Shown: one piece after another, positions 7,757 to 16,241 of the stretch
Layout: each line of letters begins with the position of its first letter
Position numbering within the stretch: the stretch's first letter is position 1
The notes under the pieces: generated by a model
Seen by the model: only the letters and a program-made list of their open reading frames with translations
Databases searched by the model: none
Told to the model about the DNA's origin: nothing
IMG/VR virus record: IMGVR_UViG_3300009481_000013
Span: 1-59,264 of that record
Origin: a virus
Reading direction: 5' to 3' (one strand)
Length of the DNA stretch: 59,264 nucleotides
Made by a program: the position numbers and the translations under genes

Positions 7757-8096
7757 CCTAACCGAGATATTCGAAGAAATTACTATGGAATCAGAACTTA
7801 TGTATTGGAAGAATCACCCTTTGTTTAGAGAAGTATCTTTTGAAATGTCTACAAAAGGCATCGAATCAATCAAATCAGAATCATTTCTAACGAACACCAA
7901 AGAACTACCTTATTTGCCAAAAGAAATACCGTTTAAGTTATTGTATATGCTCGGAACATATTTTGCCGATTCTACAATTAATACTCATCGTAATTTTTGG
8001 GTATATGTGATGATGGAATGCGATACTAAAACTTATGAAAATCTTTTAAAAATGCACTCAAAGGAATTGAGAGAAAAGATTTCACCAGTATGTTGA
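7737..8096 (+). CDS. Unknown protein, 119 aa
   Basis: The ATG at 7737 overlaps the previous gene by 20 bases; the ATG at 7785 is an alternative start giving 103 aa. The middle has L-P-Y-L-P-K-E-I-P-F-K-L-L-Y-M-L-G-T-Y-F. Function not recognised. Confidence 0.55.
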   Translation: MLPSSNDLTEIFEEITMESELMYWKNHPLFREVSFEMSTKGIESIKSESFLTNTKELPYLPKEIPFKLLYMLGTYFADSTINTHRNFWVYVMMECDTKTYENLLKMHSKELREKISPVC

Positions 8097-8311
8097 AAGA
8101 ATTAAAAAAAGGATCCCTAGTAAGACATTTAATTATTAAAAATATGAACGGAATAGTGATTTCGCCAAACGGTAGGGCAGAGAAAAGATATTATAAAGTT
8201 TATTGGCTGCTAAACTCCAAATGCGCAGGATTAAATAAAAAAAATAACAAGCGCTGGGAAAGTAGAAACAATTTAGTGGTTTATGAAAAAGAAAACCTTC
8301 AAGAAAGGTGA
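8090..8311 (+). CDS. SH3/KOW-like mini-protein, family member
   Basis: 73 aa: LKKGSLVRHL, M-N-G-I-V-I-S, Y-Y-K-V-Y-W-L-L. It overlaps the genes on both sides (7 and 29 bases). Function unknown. Confidence 0.7.
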   Translation: MLKELKKGSLVRHLIIKNMNGIVISPNGRAEKRYYKVYWLLNSKCAGLNKKNNKRWESRNNLVVYEKENLQER

Positions 8312-8498
8312 ACTGGTTTGGCTTTGGTGGAGAACCAAGGATGATGATCCCTTCACCGTATTAGACCAGCCCTACAAAAGATTCGCCATAGTCTTGGTTG
8401 CTAATGAACTTTTACAAGTAGCCGATATTAGCGTTCAAAAATATAAAATCCTAAAAAGAGTTCCTTACACTTATTTAGAACATTCAAACAAAGTCTAA
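8283..8498 (+). CDS. SH3/KOW-like mini-protein, last member of array
   Basis: 71 aa: FKKGELVWLWW, F-A-I-V-L-V-A, V-Q-K-Y-K-I-L-K-R-V. It overlaps the preceding gene by 29 bases and is followed within 12 bases by the terminator that closes the array. Confidence 0.7.
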   Translation: MKKKTFKKGELVWLWWRTKDDDPFTVLDQPYKRFAIVLVANELLQVADISVQKYKILKRVPYTYLEHSNKV

Positions 8499-8509
8499 AC
8501 ATAGAAGAG

Positions 8510-8540
8510 CCCCGCACTATTTACAGTTGCGGGGTTTTTT
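8510..8540 (+). terminator. Rho-independent terminator
   Basis: CCCCGCA (8510-8516) pairs perfectly with TGCGGGG (8528-8534) and is followed by six T. It separates the small-gene array from the large-protein cassette. The next ATG (8541) follows the T-tract directly, so the downstream gene must be expressed from read-through or from an internal start. Confidence 0.9.
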
Positions 8541-8993
8541 ATGATACTAGCTTTAAATGAATGGAAGGCTTTTCTTGGAGAAGCTAAAAGAAAAGAATGG
8601 GACTCAGCCCATGTCATCTTGATTAAGGGCAAAAAGGTACTTCTAGTACAGCGCTCTATCGACGATAGCTGGATGCCTGAGAAATGGGCAACTCCAGGTG
8701 GAGAGCTTGATAAAGGTGAGACTCTTGAGCAAGGTCTCAAAAGAGAAATAAAAGAAGAAACTGGTCTTGAAGTAGAACTTGAAGATCTGTTTTATCTTCC
8801 AGCCATTAGTTATAAAATGAAGCACGCTTTCTACGCTTGTAATAAAAGCGCAGGCAAGTTAGAGATTAATGCTAATGGTGTTCACGAACACGAAGCAGCA
8901 AAATGGGTTACCCAAAGTGAAATCACTAATATGGATACTGTTCCAGATATGTTAGAAGTTGTGAAAGAAGCGTTTAAGGTTGTGGGAAAATAA
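8541..8993 (+). CDS. Nudix hydrolase with capsid-targeting-like leader
   Basis: 150 aa. The Nudix box is intact: G-G-E-L-D-K-G-E-T-L then R-E-I-K-E-E-T-G-L (residues ~53-75), with the R-E-x-x-E-E metal-binding core. Nudix enzymes hydrolyse nucleoside diphosphates linked to another group; the substrate here is unknown. The first 14 residues (M-I-L-A-L-N-E-W-K-A-F-L-G-E, then A) look like the leaders of the following genes and end in an L-x-E/A site resembling T4-type prohead protease cleavage. The ATG directly follows a terminator and has no Shine-Dalgarno of its own. Confidence 0.85.
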   Translation: MILALNEWKAFLGEAKRKEWDSAHVILIKGKKVLLVQRSIDDSWMPEKWATPGGELDKGETLEQGLKREIKEETGLEVELEDLFYLPAISYKMKHAFYACNKSAGKLEINANGVHEHEAAKWVTQSEITNMDTVPDMLEVVKEAFKVVGK

Positions 8994-8994
8994 G

Positions 8995-9618
8995 ATGACA
9001 ATGAAGCTATTATTTGAAAACTGGAGAGGATTTTTGAACGAAGGAATGCAACAGATTGAGAATCTTCCTGAAGGGATTGGTGTACTCATCAATACGGAAA
9101 ATTCTCCTGAAGAAATCCGCATCTCTTATGTAGATTTGCATACTGCCAGTCCTTCTAGTGAGCCGCAAGGAGAAGTGACAATCGGAAATACACCTCAAGA
9201 ATATGCTGATTGGTATGGGGCTTGCTTGAATGCTTGGGTAGTAACTGGAGCAAAGGCTTCAAATGGTTGGGGACCTTTGTTGTACGATGTTGCTATCGAA
9301 TGGGCTTCAATGAGAGGTTCAGGAGTTGGTTTAGCACCCGATCGTTCTTTAGTGAGTGATGAGGCATATGCTGTGTGGGACAAATATGCCCATAGAGGCG
9401 ATGTTGAAGCGATTCAAATGGACAATCCAGAGAATGAATTAACTTCAGACGAGTCAGATAATTGCGCTCAAAACTCATCTGTTGCGGCAGCAAACAATCA
9501 AGGTGTAGAATGGCATCAAACTCCTCTTTCCAAAGTCTATAAGAAGAAAGGGGCTAAAATGATTAAAGCCCTTCAGGCTGCTCAGAAACTAGTTTTCAGA
9601 GAAGAAGGTGATCTGTGA
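8995..9618 (+). CDS. Virion-type protein, leader plus shared C-terminal domain
   Basis: 207 aa from the ATG at 8995 (another ATG lies two codons later). The leader ends F-L-N-E/G. The rest contains G-W-G-P-L-L-Y-D-V-A-I-E-W, D-R-S-L-V-S-D-E-A and S-K-V-Y-K-K-K, all repeated in the C-terminal third of the gene at 10121. I know this arrangement from uncharacterised proteins of T4-like marine phages; it may be an acyltransferase-like fold but no catalytic residues are certain. Confidence 0.7.
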   Translation: MTMKLLFENWRGFLNEGMQQIENLPEGIGVLINTENSPEEIRISYVDLHTASPSSEPQGEVTIGNTPQEYADWYGACLNAWVVTGAKASNGWGPLLYDVAIEWASMRGSGVGLAPDRSLVSDEAYAVWDKYAHRGDVEAIQMDNPENELTSDESDNCAQNSSVAAANNQGVEWHQTPLSKVYKKKGAKMIKALQAAQKLVFREEGDL

Positions 9619-10124
9619 TTGTAATCAAGATTGGAAAAAAGTGTTCTGAGGATATTTTACCTGGCGGCTTAGCAGACAAGAATAGTCCTAGCGATTTTGA
9701 TCCAAAACATTTGGCAAAGAGCACCAAAGTAGAAATGGAGCACGTTAACGATAAAAAAATTGCTCAAGAGATTGCGATGGATCACTTAACAGAAGATCCA
9801 AAATATTATGACAAATTGAAAAAAATAGAAACTGAATCTTTAGCAGATTCAAGAGTGAAGATTTATAGAGCCTTGCCTGCAACTACAACTGAAATACGAC
9901 ACGATGATTATGTTACATTGTCTCGTAAATTTGCAGGCGACCACGCAGTAACTTCAGCTGTTTATAATGAAGAGCCTTTTTATGTGGTTTGGGCTTTCGT
10001 AGCTAAAACAGATATTGTAGAAGCATCAAATCCTGGTGAATACAAATATATGGGAAAACCCTTTAAGGCTAAAGCGAGCCAAATAGCAAACGAAAATGGA
10101 GTCCTTAAGTGGTTAAAAATATGA
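9615..10124 (+). CDS. DUF5661-like domain plus ADP-ribosyltransferase-like domain
   Basis: 169 aa, GTG start overlapping the previous stop. Residues ~16-76 (G-G-L-A-D...V-E-M-E-H-V-N-D...I-A-M-D-H-L-T-E-D-P-K-Y-Y) match the pattern of DUF5661 from memory. Residues ~90-165 (K-I-Y-R-A-L-P, then D-Y-V-T-L-S-R-K-F-A, then K-T-D-I-V-E-A) have the R, S-T and late acidic positions of phage ADP-ribosyltransferase-like domains, which move ADP-ribose from NAD to proteins. The final catalytic glutamate is not certain. It has no leader of its own. ATGA overlap downstream. Confidence 0.6.
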   Translation: MIVIKIGKKCSEDILPGGLADKNSPSDFDPKHLAKSTKVEMEHVNDKKIAQEIAMDHLTEDPKYYDKLKKIETESLADSRVKIYRALPATTTEIRHDDYVTLSRKFAGDHAVTSAVYNEEPFYVVWAFVAKTDIVEASNPGEYKYMGKPFKAKASQIANENGVLKWLKI

Positions 10125-11413
10125 ATTCACTTGTTGAAAACTGGAAGGCATATCTTGAAGAATTGGTAGACCCAAGTTCTATTGATTTGTCTAGCTTTGC
10201 AATCAAAGATCAATTGAACCCTCAAGTATGGGTTGGTGGTCGTTTGCGTCCAGAAGTAAAAGAGCGCCTTATAGAGATTGCTAACGACTTCTTTGAAGCT
10301 CTAGAACTTCCTGATGTAGAGTTGAAGGATATCACCTTTACAGGTTCCTTGGCGAACTTCACGTGGTCCCAATTTTCTGATATCGACCTTCACTTGATTG
10401 TTGATTTTAACGAAGTTGACACAAACGTGGAATTGGTTAAGAATTGGCTTGATCAAGCTCGCGCAGTTTGGAACAAAAGTCACGATATTGAAATCGGGGG
10501 ACACGAGGTAGAGATTTACGTACAAAACGAAACAGAACCTCACATTTCAACAGGTGTTTATTCGGTATTGAATGATGCTTGGTTGACAAAACCTGATAAA
10601 GAAAAACCTACAGTCAAATGGGATGAGGTTCAGGAAAAGGCTGCATCCTTGATGAACGAGATTGAAGAGGTTGAAAAGATGTTTTCGTCAGGTGAAACGG
10701 AAGCAGCTTTAGAATACGCAGAAAGACTTAAAGAGAAGATTCGCAAGTTTAGAAAGAGTGGACTGGAAAAAGGAGGCGAGTTTTCTGTTGAGAATATCGC
10801 GTTTAAAACCCTTCGCAGAAACGGATACCTTGAAAAACTGTCTAAACTGAAGGATGATGCATATGATCAAAATATGTCTCTTCAAGAGTCGCGTAAATGG
10901 CAAAGCTTTATGAATGAAGCAGCTGTTACGCCAGAACAGATTCCTCAAGGTTGGAAGTTCACAATTAAAGAACAACCGAATCGAGTGGTTGTTGTTTTGA
11001 AAGACCATAGAGACAAAGGAGTAGGTAAAGTTCTTATTCAAAATGATACCAGACTACCTTGCATTGATGCTCTCTCTGTTCTCTCCTCTTACGCACCGAA
11101 AGGATATGGTCCTTTGCTTTATGATTTAGCAATGGAACTTTCTGGAGATAGGGGCATTTATTCAGATCGCACCAGTGTAAGTGACCAAGCTCAAAAGATT
11201 TGGGAATATTATGAGCATCATAGGAGTGACGTAGAATCGTTTCATCCTCTTGAATTGATCGATACAACGGAATCAGAATGTGTGGAAGATATCACTTTTA
11301 TGTTTGGAGAAGAATGGGAAGATGATCCACTTTCTAAAGTTTATAAAAAGAAAACTGACAAACTAGCTACTCTTGAAGCTCTCAGAACGGCAAACAAGAT
11401 AACATTTGTCTAG
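10121..11413 (+). CDS. Nucleotidyltransferase-domain virion-type protein with internal cleavage-like site
   Basis: 430 aa. A leader (N-W-K-A-Y-L-E-E) is followed by a Pol-beta-type nucleotidyltransferase core: F-T-G-S-L-A-N-F near residue 72 and S-D-I-D-L-H-L near residue 87, i.e. G-S plus D-x-D metal ligands. A coiled-coil-like linker follows. Near residue 257 a second leader-like segment (R-K-W-Q-S-F-M-N-E/A) appears, then the same C-terminal domain as the gene at 8995 (G-Y-G-P-L-L-Y-D-L-A-M). The layout suggests a fusion or a polyprotein that is cut into two products. Confidence 0.75.
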   Translation: MNSLVENWKAYLEELVDPSSIDLSSFAIKDQLNPQVWVGGRLRPEVKERLIEIANDFFEALELPDVELKDITFTGSLANFTWSQFSDIDLHLIVDFNEVDTNVELVKNWLDQARAVWNKSHDIEIGGHEVEIYVQNETEPHISTGVYSVLNDAWLTKPDKEKPTVKWDEVQEKAASLMNEIEEVEKMFSSGETEAALEYAERLKEKIRKFRKSGLEKGGEFSVENIAFKTLRRNGYLEKLSKLKDDAYDQNMSLQESRKWQSFMNEAAVTPEQIPQGWKFTIKEQPNRVVVVLKDHRDKGVGKVLIQNDTRLPCIDALSVLSSYAPKGYGPLLYDLAMELSGDRGIYSDRTSVSDQAQKIWEYYEHHRSDVESFHPLELIDTTESECVEDITFMFGEEWEDDPLSKVYKKKTDKLATLEALRTANKITFV

Positions 11414-11434
11414 TTATTGGAGCGAGGAAACACA

Positions 11435-13939
11435 ATGAATCAATTATGGGAACAAAAATGGCGTTCGTTTAGAAAAACTGAACCCCAATCAGCACCGGAG
11501 TACAACAAACCAAAATCTATTGATGAGGGCGGTCCGCTTCTTAGAGAACTTACAGAATTTGAATATGATAAGGTTGCTCACGTTGTTGGAAATGTAGACG
11601 CTGATGACTTATCGTTTGACAACATTTTTCAAGGTAAAAAAAGAATTGTTATCCCTTTTGTAGCTGGTCCAACTGGAGAGTTAAATAAGATAATCACATA
11701 TTTTGATAAAGCCGGTTACGAAATCGATTGGAACAATGGTCTAGTCGGAAAAGAGATAGAAACTCAGCGCGGGAAACAAATGCGCAAATCAAAGATTGGG
11801 AAATTTTTAAATAAAGCTATCTCTGTTCAAAAAAAGTTTGAAGCTTTGGCACTGACTCATAGCACTGCTGTTGGAAATGCACAAGCTCTTAGGAAAGAGG
11901 AAACAGAAGAAATAAAACAAAATCTTATTCGTCAAGGCGAAGGGGGGGGAAGTTATCGCATTAACCAAGAGGCTCGGAATATTTGGTTTGATAATGATAG
12001 AACTCCCGAATATAAAGTTATTCAAAAAACAATAGATGATTTTGAACTTAAAATGGATCAACTGCGCCGCAAAATTAATGATGAATTTGGTTCTTTTGTT
12101 TCTGCAAGAGAACTTGAAGCTATGCTTAAGTTTTGGAACGAAAAAGGAGACTTTTATCGCCAGAATCCTCAAGCAATTCAAGGCGAGGAAGGCAAATATT
12201 CACTTGTAATTACTCGTGCGCCGATTGATGTTCTTCGAATGAGCGATTTTGACGACATTACTTCGTGTCACAGCCCTCCCAACCGTGGCTCGCCGAATGG
12301 CGGGGGTTATTATGCTTGTGCAATAGCTGAAGCTAATGGTCACGGTCCTATTGTATATGTTGTAGAGAATGTTGACATTCCAGAAGATTTTGATTGGGAA
12401 GAAGACGAAGTATTTACAGACGATCATCGCGGAGTGAATGGGGTAGAGCCTATTTCTAGACTTAGAGTTAGAAAATTCGTAGACCCAGATAAAGAAATAA
12501 GTTTTGCTATTCCAGAGCTTAGAACTTATGGTAGAAAATTTCCTAATCTTGGAAATGCGGTTAATAATTTCTTTAGAAAATCTCAACCAGAAATAATGGC
12601 TAATCCTCCTTCTGACAAATTGTATAAATTGGAACGATATGGCGGCTCATATTCGGACAATACAGATGATAATCTTTTTAGAAGATTTTTCGACAATTCT
12701 ATTGCATATACTGGTAGTGCAAATCATCTAAATGACGATGAAGAAGAAGAATATGATGATGAGGAAGAGGCAGATTTAGAAGCTGAATATGAAGCAGAAT
12801 GCGAAGGAATTGATGCTCAATACAACAATCATCATACTCTTGAACACGCTTACGCAAGCTATGAAATTGAAGATTATGGTGACGGCGTAGCCGTCTTTAT
12901 GAACGGCGGAATGTCTATTGAGATTGATGAAGATGAAATGATCAATACTTTGCCCGATTGGAGAGGTCAGAACGAACTTTCAAAGCAGATTCAGGGTGAG
13001 TTAGATGTGTCTGTGAATGATATAAATTTTCAAGAATTTAACGGCTCACTTCACGTTCAACTAGATGCTTATACGAGCAACATCTATGAAAATACTCCAT
13101 CAGCTTATGAAGATTTTCTGAGATATAACGTTAAAGAATTAGATGATGGATATACTCAAATTTTAGCAACTGTTCGAAAAGTTTTAGTTGCGAATAAGAT
13201 TTTAGCACAAAACGCATTTGGAAGCCTCACGCTTGATGCCGAGGCACTTGATGATATTGGAGATAAATATAAACACTTTGACATAGAATATCACGATGGT
13301 GAACTTACTATCGATCTTAAAGAAGAATCAAAAATTCCTATTGACGTATCGCTTATTGTTGAGTTAAACAAAGAACTGGAGGGAACCCCTCAAAATGATG
13401 ATGCAAAATACAACGATTCTGTTCTCAGAGCAGGTCGACACAGTTTAAAACATTTTATTAAAACTCTCGAAGCAGACGGCTTTAAACATCAAGTGTGGTC
13501 AGGTATTGTCAGAATGATTGAGAATGCAGCTAAACAGATTGATCTTCCAGGTTTAGAAAATGACGTAAATAACGAAGTTAGCATTAAAATGCCTTTTGAA
13601 GATTTGAGTTTTTCGCCAGCAGGCAGGGGAATTACCCAAAATAATATTACAAAACCTTGGATTGCTTATACTGATCTGACAATGACTCTTACAGGTCTTG
13701 AAGAAAACGAAGATGTCATCATTGCAGTGAAGCTTATCGAATATATTGACGAACATTTTGAACGTGTTGCGGAATTCGTTAATAAAGAATTCAACAATTT
13801 TGCTAAAAGCGTAAACGATGCGATAAATAATGTGACCAGTTTATTTGAAAAAGAAAATATGGTAAATGAAGTGTTAAAAAGTATTCAGCCAAAAACGAAG
13901 AAAATAGTTATTGGTTTGCAAAGAAAAAAAACTAGTTAA
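11435..13939 (+). CDS. Large acidic virion-type protein
   Basis: 834 aa from the ATG at 11435, preceded by GCGAGG. The N terminus (L-W-E-Q-K-W-R-S-F-R) resembles the other leaders but lacks a clear L-x-E site. A central block (L-R-M-S-D-F-D-D-I-T-S-C-H-S-P-P, then Y-Y-A-C-A-I-A-E-A-N-G-H-G-P-I-V-Y) is, from memory, shared by uncharacterised T4-like marine phage proteins. Residues ~432-457 are almost all Asp/Glu. No enzyme motif is recognised; it is probably packaged or structural. Confidence 0.7.
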   Translation: MNQLWEQKWRSFRKTEPQSAPEYNKPKSIDEGGPLLRELTEFEYDKVAHVVGNVDADDLSFDNIFQGKKRIVIPFVAGPTGELNKIITYFDKAGYEIDWNNGLVGKEIETQRGKQMRKSKIGKFLNKAISVQKKFEALALTHSTAVGNAQALRKEETEEIKQNLIRQGEGGGSYRINQEARNIWFDNDRTPEYKVIQKTIDDFELKMDQLRRKINDEFGSFVSARELEAMLKFWNEKGDFYRQNPQAIQGEEGKYSLVITRAPIDVLRMSDFDDITSCHSPPNRGSPNGGGYYACAIAEANGHGPIVYVVENVDIPEDFDWEEDEVFTDDHRGVNGVEPISRLRVRKFVDPDKEISFAIPELRTYGRKFPNLGNAVNNFFRKSQPEIMANPPSDKLYKLERYGGSYSDNTDDNLFRRFFDNSIAYTGSANHLNDDEEEEYDDEEEADLEAEYEAECEGIDAQYNNHHTLEHAYASYEIEDYGDGVAVFMNGGMSIEIDEDEMINTLPDWRGQNELSKQIQGELDVSVNDINFQEFNGSLHVQLDAYTSNIYENTPSAYEDFLRYNVKELDDGYTQILATVRKVLVANKILAQNAFGSLTLDAEALDDIGDKYKHFDIEYHDGELTIDLKEESKIPIDVSLIVELNKELEGTPQNDDAKYNDSVLRAGRHSLKHFIKTLEADGFKHQVWSGIVRMIENAAKQIDLPGLENDVNNEVSIKMPFEDLSFSPAGRGITQNNITKPWIAYTDLTMTLTGLEENEDVIIAVKLIEYIDEHFERVAEFVNKEFNNFAKSVNDAINNVTSLFEKENMVNEVLKSIQPKTKKIVIGLQRKKTS

Positions 13940-13943
13940 AGAT

Positions 13944-14516
13944 ATGAAGATGTTAAAAGCTATATTTAGTGGTATTCTGTTGTTGGGGATGATTTCTTGT
14001 TCAAATTTGTCGGATGTCTCGACTTGTGGTCTAGATTATGAACCAATTCCCGGTTATAGTAATGCAGGTCAAAAGGTGATTGGAGATTACTTCGACGCAG
14101 AAAGAACTTCTATAGCTATGGATATTTTTTATGACAAGTGGGTTGAAAAATCAGAAGATTACGACGAAGTAGCATCAATTTTGTCAGGTGTTTGTGTTAA
14201 GTGGGAGCCTTATCCTTGGATTGTAGAAAGTTTAGGAAATTATGAAGATGGGGTACCTAAGCGTGCTGCTGGCTTAACTGAATCTAGACGATTAGTTAGA
14301 GTGTTTATCGGAGAAAATGAAGATAGTTTGGGAAATGAAATAGAAAGAACAATTTCGGCAACTGCCTTGTGGCACGAATTAGTTCATTTAACGCTTTGGA
14401 ACTTGAATGATGAACCAGACCCAGATCACGAAGGTTCTTCTTATAGTGGTTGGGAAACGGACGAAACTCAGGTAATCATCGATTCTAGAATAGAAGGAAA
14501 CCATTTGGGAATTTAA
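13944..14516 (+). CDS. Lipoprotein with HExxH metallopeptidase motif
   Basis: 190 aa. I start at the ATG at 13944; the frame extends upstream into the previous gene, which ends at 13939. A signal peptide ends in L-L-G-M-I-S-C, a plausible lipobox with Cys near residue 18. W-H-E-L-V-H-L-T near residue 145 is the HExxH zinc motif, with acidic residues downstream that could be the third ligand. It would be anchored in an envelope membrane, perhaps acting on host envelope proteins or peptidoglycan-linked peptides (inference). Confidence 0.75.
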   Translation: MKMLKAIFSGILLLGMISCSNLSDVSTCGLDYEPIPGYSNAGQKVIGDYFDAERTSIAMDIFYDKWVEKSEDYDEVASILSGVCVKWEPYPWIVESLGNYEDGVPKRAAGLTESRRLVRVFIGENEDSLGNEIERTISATALWHELVHLTLWNLNDEPDPDHEGSSYSGWETDETQVIIDSRIEGNHLGI

Positions 14517-14520
14517 AAAA

Positions 14521-15102
14521 ATGTATGAAAAGAAACGTATAAATGAAACTAAAAACTTTCTCAAAGGATGGGGAACTTATCTCAACGAAGCAGGCGGTCT
14601 CGATGGAGTCAACCGTTCTAAAATTGCTCAACTTCTTAAGCGCCTAGGTAAAAGCGAACAACCTCCTCCGATTCCAGATGATGCTATGCCTGCTGATGGC
14701 GCGGATGATGACAATGTTGTAGATGATGTTGATGTAATAGATTCAGGAAACGATCTTTCTATGGGACAAATAATGGTCGTTTTAAATCAGTTGCGCAATA
14801 CAGGCGGTCTATCATTTGAGGATTTGGGAAATGATCTGCTTAATCAAGTGAGAGATTCTATTAAAAAAACTATTACAACTTTAGCTAAAAGACCAGGTGT
14901 TCGTTCAAGTGACATAGCTCAAGATAAACAAAACATCGAAGAGGTTGGCGGCAGAATCTTAAAACGCCTTGAAGTGGCATTTGAAAAACTCTTTCAACCA
15001 AGGGCGCTTGTGAATCTTCAAGAAGTCCTTCAGGTTATTGAAAGCGAGGAACATAAAGTTCTTAAAGAGCACAAAAAACTTATTATAAGGATTAAAGACT
15101 GA
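14521..15102 (+). CDS. Virion-type protein with leader N-L-K-G-W...Y-L-N-E/A
   Basis: 193 aa. Residues 1-24 end in G-W-G-T-Y-L-N-E/A-G-G, the best match in the window to a T4-type internal-protein cleavage site. An Asp-rich segment (residues ~55-80) and helical regions follow. No enzyme motif is seen. It lies between two metallopeptidase genes and may be their partner or scaffold. Confidence 0.7.
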   Translation: MYEKKRINETKNFLKGWGTYLNEAGGLDGVNRSKIAQLLKRLGKSEQPPPIPDDAMPADGADDDNVVDDVDVIDSGNDLSMGQIMVVLNQLRNTGGLSFEDLGNDLLNQVRDSIKKTITTLAKRPGVRSSDIAQDKQNIEEVGGRILKRLEVAFEKLFQPRALVNLQEVLQVIESEEHKVLKEHKKLIIRIKD

Positions 15103-15103
15103 C

Positions 15104-15553
15104 ATGAGTGATGACGTGCTTAAAGATTTGTCTGATCAGTTTTACCCCTATGCTCAACAGAAAATGGGGTTTGACAAGCCAGTTCAAATAAATTACTTGA
15201 ATGATCCACAAAATGCTGAAGATCCTCTTGGAAAAACTGCATACTACGATCCAGAAGCTATGGAAATCTCACTTTTTGTTGATGGAAGGCACCCAAAAGA
15301 CATCCTTCGTTCTTTATCTCACGAGTTAGTTCATCATACACAAAATTGTCGCGGCGAGTTTGCAAACGGCTTTATAGCAACAGAAGGGTATGCGCAAGAA
15401 GATGAACATCTCCGCGAAATGGAACGCGAAGCATACGAACAGGGCAATCTTGTTTTCAGAGACTTTGAAGATGAGTTTAAAGCTAATAAAAAAAAGAAAA
15501 GTTTAAAGTTAGAAATTAAAATTAACAGAGGAAAGAAATTATGTCTAAGTTAG
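15104..15553 (+). CDS. HExxH metallopeptidase-like protein
   Basis: 149 aa, soluble, no signal peptide. L-S-H-E-L-V-H-H-T-Q near residue 72 is an HExxH motif, and M-E-R-E-A-Y-E near residue 107 could supply the third zinc ligand (E-x-x-A-Y pattern of gluzincins). The C terminus is lysine-rich. It has no leader and may act on the packaged proteins beside it, but it is not the usual prohead protease type. Confidence 0.7.
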   Translation: MSDDVLKDLSDQFYPYAQQKMGFDKPVQINYLNDPQNAEDPLGKTAYYDPEAMEISLFVDGRHPKDILRSLSHELVHHTQNCRGEFANGFIATEGYAQEDEHLREMEREAYEQGNLVFRDFEDEFKANKKKKSLKLEIKINRGKKLCLS

Positions 15554-15684
15554 AAGATCATTTTGATATTCGCAGAATCAAGCTTAATAAACAATTGATG
15601 GATAAATATGGCTATAAGCCAAAAAAAGATACCAACAAGGAAGTTCTTAAGAACGAACCCAAAACAAACAAGGAGAAAAAATAA
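15541..15684 (+). CDS. Small basic protein, 47 aa
   Basis: ATG preceded by AGAGGAAAG inside the end of the previous gene. The product is lysine-rich and highly charged. It ends in a TAATG overlap with the next gene, which supports it as a real gene. Function unknown; a small packaged basic protein is possible. Confidence 0.55.
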   Translation: MSKLEDHFDIRRIKLNKQLMDKYGYKPKKDTNKEVLKNEPKTNKEKK

Positions 15685-15953
15685 TGACATCACCAAAACA
15701 ACGCAAAAAGCGACGACTTTTGAGAGCGTTACAAGAACTACAAACAGCCGCACCTGAAGTGGTTGAAGTCGCGCCAGAGGAGCCAAAGAAAGCTTTACCA
15801 GAAGTAAAGAAAGAAGTTCCAAAAGTAGCAGCTAAGAAGGCTCCTAAGAAGCCAGCTGCTAAACCTGCAAAGGTGTCAGCGAAACCTGCCAAGAAGGCAG
15901 ACAAGCCAGCTGAGGATTCTGTAGAGGCATCTACCAAAGCTACCAAGGAGTAG
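15684..15953 (+). CDS. Histone H1-like Lys/Ala/Pro-rich protein
   Basis: 89 aa. Residues ~30-80 are repeats of K-K-A/P, A-K-P-A-K and similar, as in the tails of H1 and bacterial Hc1-like proteins. Such chains bind DNA without sequence specificity. Set among likely head-packaged proteins, it may help condense phage DNA (inference). Confidence 0.7.
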   Translation: MTSPKQRKKRRLLRALQELQTAAPEVVEVAPEEPKKALPEVKKEVPKVAAKKAPKKPAAKPAKVSAKPAKKADKPAEDSVEASTKATKE

Positions 15954-15959
15954 AAGATT

Positions 15960-16241
15960 GTGCCCGACTTCAGAAAAATGACCAAAAAGTTTCTTTTAGG
16001 AGAAACTAAAAGTAAAGAGCCAGGAATGATGAGTCATCTTCAAGCTCTTGAAGAGACGCTCGGCTTATTGCAGCCTCGCTCTAAATCCGATTCCCGTCGC
16101 GTTGAGATTGCGCGGGAACATTTGCGTGGAATGAAGCGTCAATATCGTCGCATTATACAAGAGAATAAAAAGTTGCAAGAAAAGGTTAGCCTTTTAGAGG
16201 AAGAAAAAGCAAATGCACTCATTGAAGAAGATTATAAATGA
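15960..16241 (+). CDS. Coiled-coil protein with cleavage-like leader
   Basis: 93 aa, GTG start. M-T-K-K-F-L-L-G-E/T near residue 14 fits the L-x-E pattern of the cassette. The rest is a long charged helix with heptad-like leucines. It overlaps the start of the next gene by 29 bases. Candidate scaffold or internal protein. Confidence 0.65.
   Translation: MPDFRKMTKKFLLGETKSKEPGMMSHLQALEETLGLLQPRSKSDSRRVEIAREHLRGMKRQYRRIIQENKKLQEKVSLLEEEKANALIEEDYK

Noticed and set aside
11807-12586. Long minus-strand reading frames inside the 834-aa gene
   Set aside because: They are antisense shadows of a well-supported plus-strand gene, have Phe/Ile/Cys-rich composition typical of reversed acidic genes, and lack ribosome binding sites.
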